A DNA stretch of 64,000 nt from Chrysaora quinquecirrha (GCA_014526335.1 JACTAT010000033.1:570876-634875); one strand, 5' to 3'; numbered from the stretch's first letter, positions 44,450 to 54,842 are shown. Notes: a model not told the origin generated them from the sequence alone. Program-made: numbers and translations.

Positions 44450-47400
44450 CTAAAAGAAAAAGCAAACGATGTGACTCGATAGTATGAAGGTCATCTAAAA
44501 GTATTTCAAGAGTTCTGTAGTTATCAGTAATGAGTTGACTTGAAGGAAGTTCAAAATACGACTCATAAATTAAAATGGGCACTGCACAAAGTTAAAATGT
44601 GTTTATTTCGCAGAGTCTTCAATCCGTGTAGGTCTACCGTGTAACAACGGTGTCTGCGGACATGCTAGGTGAAGGTGAAATGGTTATTTAGCGCAAGTCG
44701 CTGGAGACCTAGGCCCTGGCTATGACGCTACCATAGTTGGGGCTCGGTGAGCAGCTGACACCAAGAGCCAGCCGGATTAGGCCACGACGCTTCAGCACTC
44801 TTACTCCTTACTCCAATCATCCAATCATTCAATCATCCAATTCAATCCAATCATCCAATTATTCAATCATCCCATCGTCTAATTATTTAATCATCTAATT
44901 ACTCAATCATTCAATCATCCAATTAATCAATCATCCAATCATTCAATCACCCAATTATGCAAATATCCAATCATCCAAACATCCAAATATTCAATCATCC
45001 AATCATCCAAATATTCAATCATCCAATTATCCAATCATCCAATCATCCAAATATTCAATCATCCAATCATTCAAATATTCAATCCTCCAATCATCCAAAT
45101 ATTCAATCATCCAATTATCCAATCATCCAATCATCCAAATATTCAATCATCCAATCATCCAAATATTCAATCCTCCAATCATCCAAATATTCAATCATCC
45201 AATCATCCAAATATTCAATCATCAAATTATTCAATCATCCAATCATCCAAATATTCAATCATCCAATCATCCAAATATTCAATCATCAAATTATTCAATC
45301 ATCCAATCATCCAAATATTCAATCATCCAATCATCCAAATATTCAATCATCCAATCATCCAAATATTCAATCATTAAATTATTCAATCATCCAATCATCC
45401 AAATATTCAATCACCCAATCATCCAATTATCCAATTATGCAATCATCCAATCATTCAATCATCAATTATCCACTTATCGACCCACCATATGGTCGTATAG
45501 GGACTCTTGGGAACACGAGGGAACATCCTAAAAATATTCAGGGAACAGGGAACAAGCTGAAGGTGCTGTGGCGTCGTGGTGTAATCCAGCTGACTCGTGG
45601 TGTCAGAAACTCAGTTTGGTTAGGGTTCGAGCCCAGCCACGGTAGAGTCACAGCCAGGGTCGAGGTCTCGATTAGTTAACCTACTACTGAGGTCCTAGCA
45701 ACTGGCGCTAAAACACCATTTCACCTTCACCTTCACCTTCACCTTGAAGTCGATGGAACAAGGAAGCCATCAGTTTAATTTCGATCAATTCAATACAGCG
45801 AACAGAATTCTTTACAATACTTGATTTGCTTAGGACCAAAAATTTCAGTTTTACCAAAAGCAGTTGCGACTTACCTGTCCCTTGTATTTGCCCTCTACAA
45901 CCATCACAAGAGAGTTCTCTTTCTTTGGTATTACAGTTTCAAGGTCCGACTGAAGGACATCTGAAAAGAGAAAAGGCGTCAACTCTTAGAAAAATGCAAA
46001 TTTGTGTTGAAGAAATTGAATGCCTATCCGAAAAATAAGGTAAAACGTATAAATGAAGTATTTACGAGGAGAAATGAAAACTCGTTCCAGGAAAGGAATT
46101 TTCAAGATACAGCCCGGATACAAAGCATTGAAATTAGCTGAAGTCGACTGTACATCATGAAAAAATTTCTAGATTTTTGGCAGCACTCACTGCTCTAGGG
46201 AGGTAAGGTTGGTACCTGGTATGAGATACCAAAACGCACAGGAAATCCTCTATTCAATGCCGGGTGGTAATGCAACTCTTTTCTCCGAAGGGGAGAAAAT
46301 TCTTGGGTATCAAGCAAATCTAAGAAAAAACACGTATTAGACATGATAGTCACCACTTATCATGACAAGTCTGTGATATTTAGTAGGGAATTGTTTCAGG
46401 AGAGATCCGTCTCCCATCATCGGGGAATGAGACCACATTTCTCATTTCTCATTGCTCGATGGGAGACGGATCCCTCCCGAAACGTTGCTCTACTAGATAT
46501 AAAAGCCTTGCAATGATAAGTGGTGACTATCATGTCTAATTCGGTGTCAGAAACAGCCTTGATAAATTCCAATATATACAGTACAAAAAAATAAGTTACA
46601 CGTTGTTATTTTGAGAGATTTTTTCCACTTTATCACCCCTACCCTACTCAAAATCATGTTTAAAACATATTTCTGGGCAAGGTGTTCACGCTGGAGGACT
46701 TTGCTTGTAAAATTATCTAAAAAAGTTTCAGAGAATTTCAGCCTGTTTAAAATGCAGTACTGACAAAAATTTCACTGGCATATCGTGTCCTATCTCATCT
46801 AGTCAACATTTTTACAGGAGGGTATGGGATATCGAGCGCACAGTTGAACATCTTGGAGTCACGAAAGTGCCTGGAAACAGAATTACTAATTCAGGAAAAT
46901 CATAGCATTCCAACTATATAATGCATATGTAAAGATTATAAGAACTAACTGTAAGAGATTCTGGGTTCCTATGGGGTCCTTATTTCATTGTATTAATCAG
47001 ATAGGCATGTTGACTTTGCATCTTTTATCATACTAACAATTATATGAGCACATCTTTTTTAGTCACCAGTAGACGTGTCCTACTAAAAACAACATGCAGA
47101 CAGTTCTAATGGAAACATCTAGTTACCTTCAATCAGCCTTCCTTCTTCAGTTCTACATACACAATATTCTCTACTTACAACATCTACTACTTCAACCTGA
47201 AATGAAAATGTGAGGGTTCGTTAACGCAGCGAATGATAAAAACAATGGTTGTCTACAGCCGGATCTAAGTTGGGGAAATCTTCCGCGTGAGGAGCTTTCG
47301 TGACTTTTCATCATTAAGTGCGGCGAGTGGCTAAACACAATAAGCAGTACTGCGCATGTGATGTGAGGAAATTTTTCCTTTGCATGAAGAATCTCGCTTA

Positions 47401-50400
47401 GTTGAAAACCGTTTTAGCTTAGGTGCCAAGAACATGCGTTATTTTACTAGAGTTCTTCTTTGAACAGCAAATACAAGGAAAGACCCGATGGCATACCAGT
47501 ATAGATTCGTGTCTTGGATTAGTAGAGAGTTGACAACAATTCCACTGGGTTATACAAGGTCGATGAAGACAACAAACTCTCTAAGTCACATAGCGATAGG
47601 GTTTATTATAATACCCCTTATTGATGCTGTTAATGCTACGGATATAAAAGGGTCTGTTCATGCTTCATCCGTTACTGTATGTACATCAATAAAATTTCTC
47701 CTTTAATTGTATGATGTGCATGACTTATAGATTCTAAATCGGAACTATTAATATGAGGCAAACTGGCCCGCTTAGACAATTTTCAGCGAGATGTTTTTTA
47801 TCCTGCCTGCATTTGGAGTTTATCACAACCACACAATTCGCCTTGACGGGATGAAAATGTCAGATGATAAAATATTTTGGGCTGAATAATATATTTTCAT
47901 CAGTGCAGTTTGAGATATCAGCGGTTTCAAGTCAGATCTCGGTAAGCTCGGCTGGCCCAACTGCTATATGCCAGAACTGCCATGACTGCCAACTGAAGAA
48001 ACAGAGATTCTCTAGCGTTCAAGCGAGCTTCCCATTCAAGCGAAATCTCGCTTAGGTGAGCCAGTCCGCCTAGCCCGGTCCTAACCGGGCAAAGTCACTT
48101 CAATATGAACAGGTTCTCATTAAAAACACATGTGACTGAAAGACATATGGCTAAGTGGGGTTACAAAGTCAATGAGATTCGTGTAAAATTTTGAAATTTC
48201 TACAGATTAGCACAGACGACAGTGCGCACTTGCAATTAACATGTAACTGGAAAAAACTTCATTTCACACGTATGGTGTGTTCTTCTGGAACCTCCAAAAG
48301 CTTCTGGTAATTTCGAAAACACTTGCTTCCGAAAACAGAATCCATGATTTTCAAGAAACACGAATTCTGGAAATCTGAAAACTTTCTTTTCAAAAGATTT
48401 GCTTGCCTCGAACTCCCCAGACCCTTGTAGTTTTATTGCTTTTTGATATGTGCAAGGTCCTTAAAACAACGATAACGGTAAAATACAGTGAAGTCTTCTT
48501 TCCGAAAAAGAATTGGTTTAGAAGAACATGCCCTATTATCCAAATAGCCCAGAATGGAGGTTTCCTAAGTAGGTTCAGGAAATACGAACTTCTGGATTAC
48601 TGAACTTATCAAAAACTAGCCCTTGCCCCTTGCGCCTGGCGTCAGGAGCTCAGTGTGGTCAGGGTTCGAGTCCAGCCTCGGTAGCGTCACAGCCAGGGTT
48701 GAGGTCTCGATTAGGTAACCTACTACTGAGATCCTAGCGACTAGCGCTAAAACACCTTTTTAACTTCACCACCTTTAGTGTCAGTCAGATCTCGGTTAGA
48801 CGTGCAAGCTTGCCTTACCGGGTTGGCCCGCTTCAACGAAAACAGAACAGACCCTATGGGGTATGGATTGTCAAAGAAGCATTGCCAGTTGATATAAACC
48901 AAAAACAGAAATCTTTAAACTTACTGACTGTCTTCACCGTTCTTCTGTCGTTTCGCTTCCTTATATTCTTCGGGTGCTTTATTTTTTCTTTTACCTACAA
49001 AGCGTATAACAATCTCACTATATATTTTCACGAATGACAATGGATTTTCCACAAGTGGCATAACATATTAGATGGGATTAGAACCTGGAATACACGACCA
49101 AGACGTTTTCATTGAGCCATAGAGCTGAATGAAATTGCCGAATAAGTCTCCAAGTCATATGGCCCAAAGTTTCCGCTCCCGTTTGTGTTCGGGCTAGGTT
49201 GAGCCTTCTTCAGCACCATTCATATTCATATATGTTTGTCACCAATGGTGAACACTGTAGGATGGGTTTTTCAACAACTGGCATACCACAATAAGTGGGA
49301 TTCGAAACTGGACTGAATGACTCGATAGCCAACGAGGTTTCCACTGAGCTATAGAGCTCAACGAAATCACAGAGTACCTCTCCAAGTCATATGGCCCAAG
49401 GCTCTCCTCTCGTTTCACGCTTTTGTGTTCGCTTATGTTGAGCCTTCTTCTGCACCATACATATTAACATATGTTTGTGATGAATGGCGAACACTAGGAG
49501 GGATTTTTCCCAAAGTGGCATTATTATATTTGGTAGAGTACCAAAATCAAAGCTCACATCTTTGCATGGTGGAAACTTGCCATACCGATTACCGATGTTA
49601 AGCAACATTGAAGGCTGTTTAAGCAACTTTGAAGGCTGTACAAAAGTCCAGTTGCTTATTGAAAAAAGTGTATGCAGCGATGCTGATTTATGACCAAGGG
49701 TGAAAAGACTCTTAGTTGAATATATGCAATAGAGGTTTCCGCAAAAGATGGCCGCCGTTTCTGTCAACCCCTTGTTTTTTACAAGGTTTTACGAAGGGAA
49801 TTTTGGGAATAATTTCCTTAGCTACGAATTCAACGTCTGCAGCTATGTAAAATACGTAACTACGGAAATTATTCCCAGAATTCCGTTCGAAAATCCTTGA
49901 TGAAAACAGTAGGCAAAAACGGCGGCCATCTTTTGCGGAAGCGTCTATTCAGTGTCATGTTTTCAGGCTAAATGCACTGCTTATACGACAAACTTACATG
50001 AAGTATTTGTCTGATATTCGTCTTCGTCTACCAAAGTAACATAATATTGACTAATTGTCGTTTGCTGAAACAGAAAAGCAAAAGTTAAACTCTGCAGCAG
50101 GTCCCATACTAGATTCTCTAATTTGAACAAGCATTAGAAAGTAGAAGAACTAAATTGCTTGCGAAGGTGAAATCTGATTAAATTGACCTGGTGAAAAGGC
50201 AGGAAGCAGAAATTATATAGAAATCAAGTTGCTTAATTTGATAGATATACCTGCTGCCCTAGGGTCAATTTTACAGTCACTCGAGCATTGTCTTCATCAA
50301 CTGCAACAATCTGAAGTAACAAAAAATAGGAAAAACATGATTTTATTTTTTTTAAACACGTTTTTTATGAGGAAGTGGTGCTCGGCTTCTAAAAAAGTAA

Positions 50401-53400
50401 AGAAAGTTAATTACTGGGTTTTTTAAACCTAAAAACGTTCTCTTAGGTACCCAATTGCCGTTCCCCGCGCTAATTAATTTTTCGAAAAAATTCCAACCCC
50501 CCGCCTTTATTAGGACCCGCTGCTTATTAAGATTTGCATTGGTATTGATGTTGATATTTATCGCTTAACCTACTCTGACGTTCTTGATGTGAAATTTCAC
50601 TTGTATACTCTATTTGTTAGTTAGAACTATGGATTTCCTTAGCCTTTAAGTACTATAGGGTCCCTCGCACTACGTTTCAGCAAGTCTGACCCTCCGTTCA
50701 TTCCGACCCCCCGCTAATTAGATCCTGACTGCAGTTCCAACCCCCCGCCTATTCCGATCCCCCAACAATTAGGTACCTAACAGTATCTAATTATGGATTC
50801 TCCTTAGGCTCAAGAATTCTTTATTTGACTTTACCCAGTCTCAAATCTGTGCTGAAGGAGGTGCTGTGGCGTCGTGGTGTAATACAGCTGACTCGTGGTG
50901 TCAGAAGCTCAGTGTGGTCAGGGTTCGAGCCCAACCATGGTAGCGTCACAGCCAGGGTCGAGGTCTCGATTAGTTAACCTACTACTGAGATCCTAGCGAC
51001 TGGCGCTAAAACACCATTTCACCTTCGCCTTCACCATCTGTAACCTGCAACTACGCTGATGGATTAACAGTCCATTCAAGGATTCATTTTCTGTCAAAAT
51101 TTCAATTCTTCTAAAACCTGCTTAGTGGATTAAGGTGCCAAGGGTACTAAAGACAGCAAAATAGTTTATTTTCTGTTAACAAAGTGTTAAGAAAGTTTGA
51201 ATACTGAAATTCTGAAATTGCTAAGAAAGTTTTGGTACTGGGACCATTCCAAGCCTTCTTATAAAATAAAAAAAGTACACCATGTGTTAAAAGAATGTTT
51301 CAAATTGATAAGAATTTACGATGCATGTGTTCTCAAAGCTACAGCTTTCGTTATTTTGGTATAGAAGCTTTCAGCCTTCCAAAGGTATGAGTATCTGTGC
51401 TTAGTACAGGAAGACTACTGCATGAAGGACAAGGCTGATCTAAGTAGCGCGACCCTCGTCCTTTCTCTCAGCGTAACCACATCTCGGGATTCCCTTTCCT
51501 ATCGGCCTGAATAAAAGAGAGCTAACGACTCTCCTCACTCTCTATAGCGAGTTCGACTATGGTAGGAATCGAGCCAACAATTTAGGATTGCGGGTAGGAC
51601 GCTTTCGCCACTTGGTCAATCTCACAAAAAATCAAAATAAATTTAACTTGAGATTAGATTATCTCAAACCTCAGAGTATACTTGTGCAAAGCATATTTTC
51701 AAAACCACACTTAAACATAAAACAAGGGTAGGGTTGATGGAAAGTGAACCATAAGTTCAAAAATTAGAAAGATTTAGGTTCAAAACGAAATAGATGGTCT
51801 ATGGTCGACAGAGTTCACTTTATCAAAGCTTACCTTTCCATAAATGCCCTTGTGTGTACCACGTTCTATTAAACAAAATGCACCAGGAACATATCCTATA
51901 AAAACATTGTATAAAATCATAAGAAGTACAGTCACTGTTAAACTTTGAATGCAATATATGAACGATGCGAGCAACCTGTCTGTGCCGCAACGAGAATCGA
52001 GGATTCGCGTGATCTTTACGTTATTTCTTAATCTTAATTTTCTTCAAAATGATAAAATAATGAGTATAATAAGTATTATTATTCATTCATATCTTATTTA
52101 GGCTTCTACTTTGCTACTTACAGTAATTTCAAAAAAACTGCCAATTAAGGTCACCTAATTAACAAACATAATACCAAAGAGAGGTGGAGACAAAAAATTG
52201 GGCACAGTAACGCCTTTTGAACCTATGTTCTCCTCTTCACACTCTGACGAAAACAGGTTCGATAGGCCTAAGTGCATCAAATCTTGTCCCCCCCTCTCTC
52301 AGTATAATACTATATTGTATCAAACCTACCAAATATATTTAAAATATTTAAAGATATAAAATGGTTTGGTAAAATGCATATTCTGCTAAAACTGGAAAAA
52401 TCTGTCCTAGTTTTTGCTATACATGAAAACTAGTGCATTGCCAGAGAGCCAACGACATTTCCACTGAGCTACAGAGCTCAATGAAATCGTCGAGTAACCC
52501 TCCAGTCCAAGTCATAGAGCCCAAGGATCTCCTCCCGTTTGACTTGTTTGTTTCGGGTATATTGAGCCTTCTTCAGCACCATACATTATATTTGCCATAA
52601 TGGCGAACACTAGAATAGAGTATATCGACTCGAGTAAACACTACATTGATGATCACTGTCAGGATTACCTTGTGGGTGTTTGTAAACAGATTCACCGATG
52701 CCTTTGAAATGCCTTACTTTTCCACTCTTTTCGACGATAGGACCACTCATCTAAGATGACATTAAAAAACTATTAACTTTCCAGAAAAAGTGAGCTTGAT
52801 ACGACCAGGGCAGGTCGCTACAACCGGCGACCTTTGACTTGTGGGCCAGTGCCCTGTGGGCCTGAGATAGACAGATAAATGTATGGATGGATGGATGAAT
52901 GCAAAATTGACATGACGTCATCTGAAAACAAATCTTCCGTGGCTAGGAAAGAATCGTGGGCATTCTACTTCGCCTCCTCTTCGCATCGAGGCAACTGTGC
53001 TTGCACAGTTTATTACGTTCTGATATGAGATATCTTCCGGTCACGTGATCCAACCCGCTATTCAAAGATTAAAACAAAGCGCCTATAAAACCATCCACAC
53101 CCTTGAACCTCCATAGTTTTCTCGAGCGCATGATTCAATCCACAATGCTTCAAGAAGAAGAAGAACGTTTGTCAGCTGAAGACGCTGGTATTCAAAATGA
53201 GGAACATGGCTCCGGCAAACCTGACGAAGCTGAGAACAGGAAAAGGAAAAGTGAAATTTCCCGTTCAGAATTCGACGAACTAAAAGGACAGGTAAAGAGC
53301 GTCGCAGACGGTTTCTCTCGGGGGACAGCCAAGAATGTCTGATTTTGACTCAGCAGCTCAGTCTGCCACATTTGCAGCTCAGTCTGCTTCAAACGGAGCT

Positions 53401-53630
53401 AAGTCTGCCTTTTTGCAAGCCCAGCCTGTTTCGTATTCTAATTGAAATTAGAATGTGATTAGCTAAATAAGAAATAACAAAAAGATATCGATAACAGTGA
53501 GACTTCAGTCACCACGCTATCTTTGGGGTCTCCAGGTTTTCTTCTTTTCTGCTTTATTTCCTCTTGCTTCTTTTCAGCACCCAAACCAAGACCTTTGTGT
53601 CTTGGGATGAATTCTATAGGCTCTGCAAGC
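44312..53630 (-). CDS. GPKOW: GPKOW-like G-patch and KOW-motif splicing protein (multi-exon)
   Basis: Ten small exons on the minus strand, listed separately, line up in order with GPKOW (related to Spp2 and MOS2), a nuclear RNA-binding protein that works with the DHX16/Prp2 helicase in spliceosome activation. Visible parts are the post-G-patch motif RHKGLGLGAEKK, the first KOW (ERGTHKGIYGK, then VDEDNARVTVKL), a Lys-rich linker, the block before the second KOW (VSREYCVCRTEEGRLIE, then LETVIPKK), the second KOW (VMVVEGKYKGQ, then IGKLLDRDPDRCKAHIQLL) and the C-terminus YDSICEYLG, DDDFL, stop. All joins inspected keep phase except one between 48925 and 47196, where an exon is missing. The G-patch exon itself lies further upstream and was not found. 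The gene is convergent with the TRP gene. Confidence 0.88.
44667..44798 (-). mobile_element. SINE family A, copy 1
   Basis: On the minus strand GTGCTGAAGCGTCGTGGCC starts a tRNA-like head; the unit ends in TTTCACCTTCACC. It aligns to the copies at 45563, 48638 and 50861. It lies in the last GPKOW intron. Confidence 0.78.
44813..45478. repeat. ATCCAATC / ATCCAAATATTCA tandem repeat
   Basis: About 660 bp of short units (ATCATCCA, AATATTCA) in a GPKOW intron. A 240-codon frame across it has only Ile/Asn/His/Pro/Ser-type composition and is a repeat artefact. Confidence 0.95.
45563..45745 (+). mobile_element. SINE family A, copy 2
   Basis: Head GTGCTGTGGCGTCGTGGTGT, box B GGTTCGAGCCC at 45624-45634, body with GTCACAGCCAGGGTCGAGG, tail of CTTCAC repeats to 45745. 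Complete by comparison with copy 4. Confidence 0.88.
45875..45960 (-). CDS. GPKOW: GPKOW exon: start of second KOW
   Basis: The minus-strand acceptor CTCTTTTCAG and donor GTAAGT frame 86 bp. With the base carried from the previous exon it reads DVLQSDLETVIPKKENSL and VMVVEGKYKGQ, matching the GPKOW region LETLVPK...VMVV. It leaves in phase 0. Confidence 0.9.
45979..47126. other. GPKOW intron: one fold-back element, otherwise nothing recognised
   Basis: Apart from the hairpin element at 46336-46540 no repeat or coding signal was recognised in this 1.1-kb intron. Confidence 0.5.
46336..46540. mobile_element. Fold-back element 4
   Basis: ATTAGACATGATAGTCACCA at the left is the exact inverse of the right end at 46521-46540. 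Inner arms GATCCGTCTCCCATC and GATGGGAGACGGATC are also inverse. 205 bp, almost wholly self-complementary. Confidence 0.9.
47127..47196 (-). CDS. GPKOW: GPKOW exon: region before second KOW
   Basis: The acceptor TTTTCATTTCAG and donor GTAACT frame 70 bp: VEVVDVVSREYCVCRTEEGR then LIE. This resembles the GPKOW segment with CVCR and an acidic-Gly turn. Phase 0 in, phase 1 out, fitting the next exon. Confidence 0.9.
47197..48637. other. GPKOW intron where one exon should lie
   Basis: Between the Lys-rich exon and the CVCR exon the family has a segment of the type W-L...LRVR...YY. I read this interval on the minus strand and did not find it. The interval contains only AT-rich sequence and short repeats of AGCGAGATTTCGCTT type near 47780 and 48040. 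Confidence 0.5.
48638..48771 (+). mobile_element. SINE family A, copy 3 (5'-truncated)
   Basis: Begins inside the head (GGCGTCAGGAGCTCAG), has a perfect box B GGTTCGAGTCC, and the same body as copies 2 and 4. It ends in CACCTTTTTAACTTCACC. Confidence 0.85.
48925..48994 (-). CDS. GPKOW: GPKOW exon: Lys-rich linker
   Basis: The acceptor CGCTTTGTAG and donor GTAAGT frame 70 bp. The first two bases complete a Cys codon, then KRKNKAPEEYKEAKRQKNGE and DS. A charged linker between the KOW domains is expected here. It leaves with two bases, not compatible with the next recognised exon, so one exon is missing. Confidence 0.8.
49049..49505 (-). repeat. Tandem pair of tRNA-like repeat units
   Basis: Two units of about 210 bp. 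On the minus strand the second has GAGCTCTATAGCTCAGTGG, a perfect box A form (TAGCTCAGTGG), and GTTTCGAATCCC as box B; the first has degenerate versions. A third copy is at 52440-52612. Probably a tRNA-derived SINE family duplicated in tandem. Confidence 0.7.
49731..49946. mobile_element. Fold-back element 5
   Basis: CCGCAAAAGATGGCCGCCGT on the left is mirrored by ACGGCGGCCATCTTTTGCGG on the right; inner arms GGGAATAATTTCC and GGAAATTATTCCC also pair. 216 bp. The arm contains an AAGATGGC core like a YY1 site. Confidence 0.88.
49998..50064 (-). CDS. GPKOW: GPKOW exon: end of first KOW
   Basis: The acceptor TTTCTGTTTCAG and donor GTAAGT frame 67 bp: QTTISQYYVTLVDEDEYQTN then TS. Matches the KOW1 end of the family (VTVSEY...V...EFD). 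Phase 0 in, one base out. Confidence 0.88.
50251..50310 (-). CDS. GPKOW: GPKOW exon: middle of first KOW
   Basis: The acceptor GTTACTTCAG and donor GTATAT frame 60 bp, 20 codons: IVAVDEDNARVTVKLTLGQQ. The D-N-A-R run is the conserved KOW1 core of GPKOW. Phase 0 at both ends. Confidence 0.88.
50443..50780. mobile_element. Possible MITE with TTAGGTACC termini
   Basis: TTAGGTACCCAATTG and, inverted, CAATTAGGTACCTAA bound about 340 bp. Inside, CCAACCCCCCGCCT occurs twice in the same orientation. The TIR is short, so the call is weak. Confidence 0.45.
50861..51035 (+). mobile_element. SINE family A, copy 4
   Basis: Starts GTGCTGTGGCGTCGTGGTGT, box B GGTTCGAGCCC, and ends in CACCTTCGCCTTCACC. Close to copy 2 over its full length. 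Confidence 0.88.
51036..51430. other. GPKOW intron: nothing recognised
   Basis: AT-rich intron sequence, no repeat or exon recognised by eye. Confidence 0.45.
51440..51630 (-). mobile_element. tRNA-like SINE fragment (Ser/Leu-like head)
   Basis: On the minus strand GACCAAGTGGCGAAAGCGTC resembles a box A with its D-loop, and GGCTCGATTCC (51575-51565) a box B, spaced about 40 bases apart. There is no clear acceptor stem, so it is a SINE head or decayed tRNA copy rather than a tRNA gene. Confidence 0.5.
51834..51895 (-). CDS. GPKOW: GPKOW exon: start of first KOW
   Basis: The acceptor TTTTTATAG and donor GTAAGC frame 62 bp: (G)YVPGAFCLIERGTHKGIYGK. The P-G...G-x-H-K-G-x-Y-G-K pattern is the KOW1 start in GPKOW. 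Two leading bases complete a Gly codon with the previous exon. Confidence 0.9.
52440..52612 (-). repeat. Third copy of the tRNA-like repeat
   Basis: On the minus strand GAGCTCTGTAGCTCAGTGG with downstream sequence as in the pair at 49049-49505, including TTGAGCCTTCTTCAGCACCAT on the plus strand. Confidence 0.7.
52669..52750 (-). CDS. GPKOW: GPKOW exon: between G-patch and first KOW
   Basis: The minus-strand acceptor CATCTTAG and donor GTAATC frame 82 bp: SGPIVEKSGKVRHFKGIGES, VYKHPQ, leaving one base that forms a Gly codon with the next exon (P-Q-G-x-V-P-G-A, as in the family just before KOW1). The body of this exon is not conserved enough to be recognised alone; phase and the PQG join support it. 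Confidence 0.72.
53082..53342 (+). other. Unidentified small frame with a TATA-like box
   Basis: CCTATAAAACC at about 53080 is followed by an ATG frame at 53130 (or 53103 from a non-ATG codon) encoding about 70 residues: LQEEEERLSAEDAGIQNEEH, then KRKSEISRSEFDELKGQVKS, ending at 53342. Highly charged and probably helical. It sits in a GPKOW intron on the opposite strand. It may be the 5' end of a retroelement or a chance frame; I cannot identify it. Confidence 0.3.
53513..53630 (-). CDS. GPKOW: GPKOW exon: segment after the G-patch
   Basis: The acceptor CATCTTTTTTAG precedes 53630. It reads LAEPIEFIPRHKGLGLGAEK and KQEEIKQKRRKPGDPKDS. The R-x-K-G-L-G-L-G-A motif directly follows the G-patch in GPKOW/Spp2 proteins. 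The donor is GTGACT (exon low end 53513) or GTGGTG (53516); both keep phase 0. The preceding G-patch exon, which should end with two bases of a codon, was not found up to 57.4 kb. Confidence 0.88.
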
Positions 53631-53689
53631 CTAAAAAAGATGTAGATGTAATTAGATTTAAATCCACCAGTATTTTATGCAATTAAACC

Positions 53690-53825
53690 GATTTTGAACC
53701 AAGATTTGCTGCACTAGCTCTCATGGAGCGACTGGATTCCAGGTGGTTGTACGCTGAAAGGATTTCCCTCCATACCGCCATCTTCCAGAAAAATCGCGCG
53801 CCAACCCAGACCTCTTTGAAGGGGT
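53690..53825. mobile_element. Single arm of the GAAGATGGC fold-back family
   Basis: ATTTGCTGCACTAGCTCTC through CCGCCATCTTCCAGAAAAA to AGACCTCTTTGAA matches the right arm of 36963-37423 and of 62780-63584; no left arm is nearby. Confidence 0.75.
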
Positions 53826-53956
53826 CAATTAGAAAAAAAGGTATGCCGTTCCATTACTGAAAGGCGGCAAAAATCCTCCCGTTTCAAAAAAGGTCACACT
53901 GCAAGGCGTCTCATTAGGACAGCAAAACATAGCAACTCTATCGCTTTGTCCGAAGG

Positions 53957-54150
53957 ACAATAATCATCGTCATAATCGTCATCATCATCATCAAAATCGT
54001 TATCATCATCACAAACATTATCGATATAGTCATCATCATCACCATCACCATCAATCATAATGACTCTCATCGTCATAATCGTTATTGTTGTTGTTATTCT
54101 CTTCATTGTCATCAATATTATCATCATGTTCATCATTATCATCAATAATT
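53957..54150. repeat. ATC/ATT trinucleotide microsatellite
   Basis: Imperfect CATCAT repeats with GTT and ATT interruptions; the complementary composition of the GAT tract at 34904. Confidence 0.92.
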
Positions 54151-54842
54151 GTGATAAATAGGGAATCAAATTTTTTTGCCCATGTGGCCAGCCTCTCTAA
54201 CCAAAATTCTCGATTAGCCCCTGCATAACTCTCATTCATATATCCTAATGCAAATGTCTGACTTTTAACGCTCCCTGGTCTGTATAGATACTGTCGATCA
54301 ACCAGTGGTCATACGGCGGTCAACCAACCAAAAATATAGAAAATTAGTTAATATTTGGAGGACATCTGAATCACAACTTATTGTTTTTACAAAACTTCAG
54401 AACGCAATAAATTTTAGTTAATCTGATTTTCCATCGGGATTTTCCGACTACGATATTTAACTATGCAAATGGGAAGTTCGAGAATCTTCTCAACAACAAT
54501 GCAGACACGTCTCAGTAAATATTGTGCGAGCGGCCTTCGAGGATTTCTGATTGGTGGAAAAAAGCTAGTTATCTTGATAAGACCTTCGAGAACTTATGCC
54601 AAATACTCGACCAAAATGAATCATCTAATTGTTTATAATTGTCAATTATTTGGTTTTCATGATGACCAATTACGGCGACTTCAAAGTTTACTTCCTAGTA
54701 TTTGTGGCTTATCTTTTGTTACGCTTTTTCGCAGGAAAAAGCGTCTATACATACATGTATCCATCCTTACATGCGTTCCACAAACACCCCCTCATTATGT
54801 CCTTCGGACATAAAAAGAAGTACACAAATAATTACATTATAC
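54151..54842. other. Region left of the inverted-repeat transposon: nothing recognised
   Basis: About 700 bp without a recognisable gene. Short plus-strand frames (54463-54813 and 54629-54868) lack family features, and the latter runs into the transposon terminal repeat. Confidence 0.45.

Noticed and set aside
44957..45679. 240-codon plus-strand frame
   Set aside because: Composition follows the ATCCAATC tandem repeat and the frame runs into a SINE; no protein family features.
51560..51625. Functional tRNA gene on the minus strand
   Set aside because: Box A- and box B-like parts are present but no paired acceptor stem was found; more likely a SINE head.
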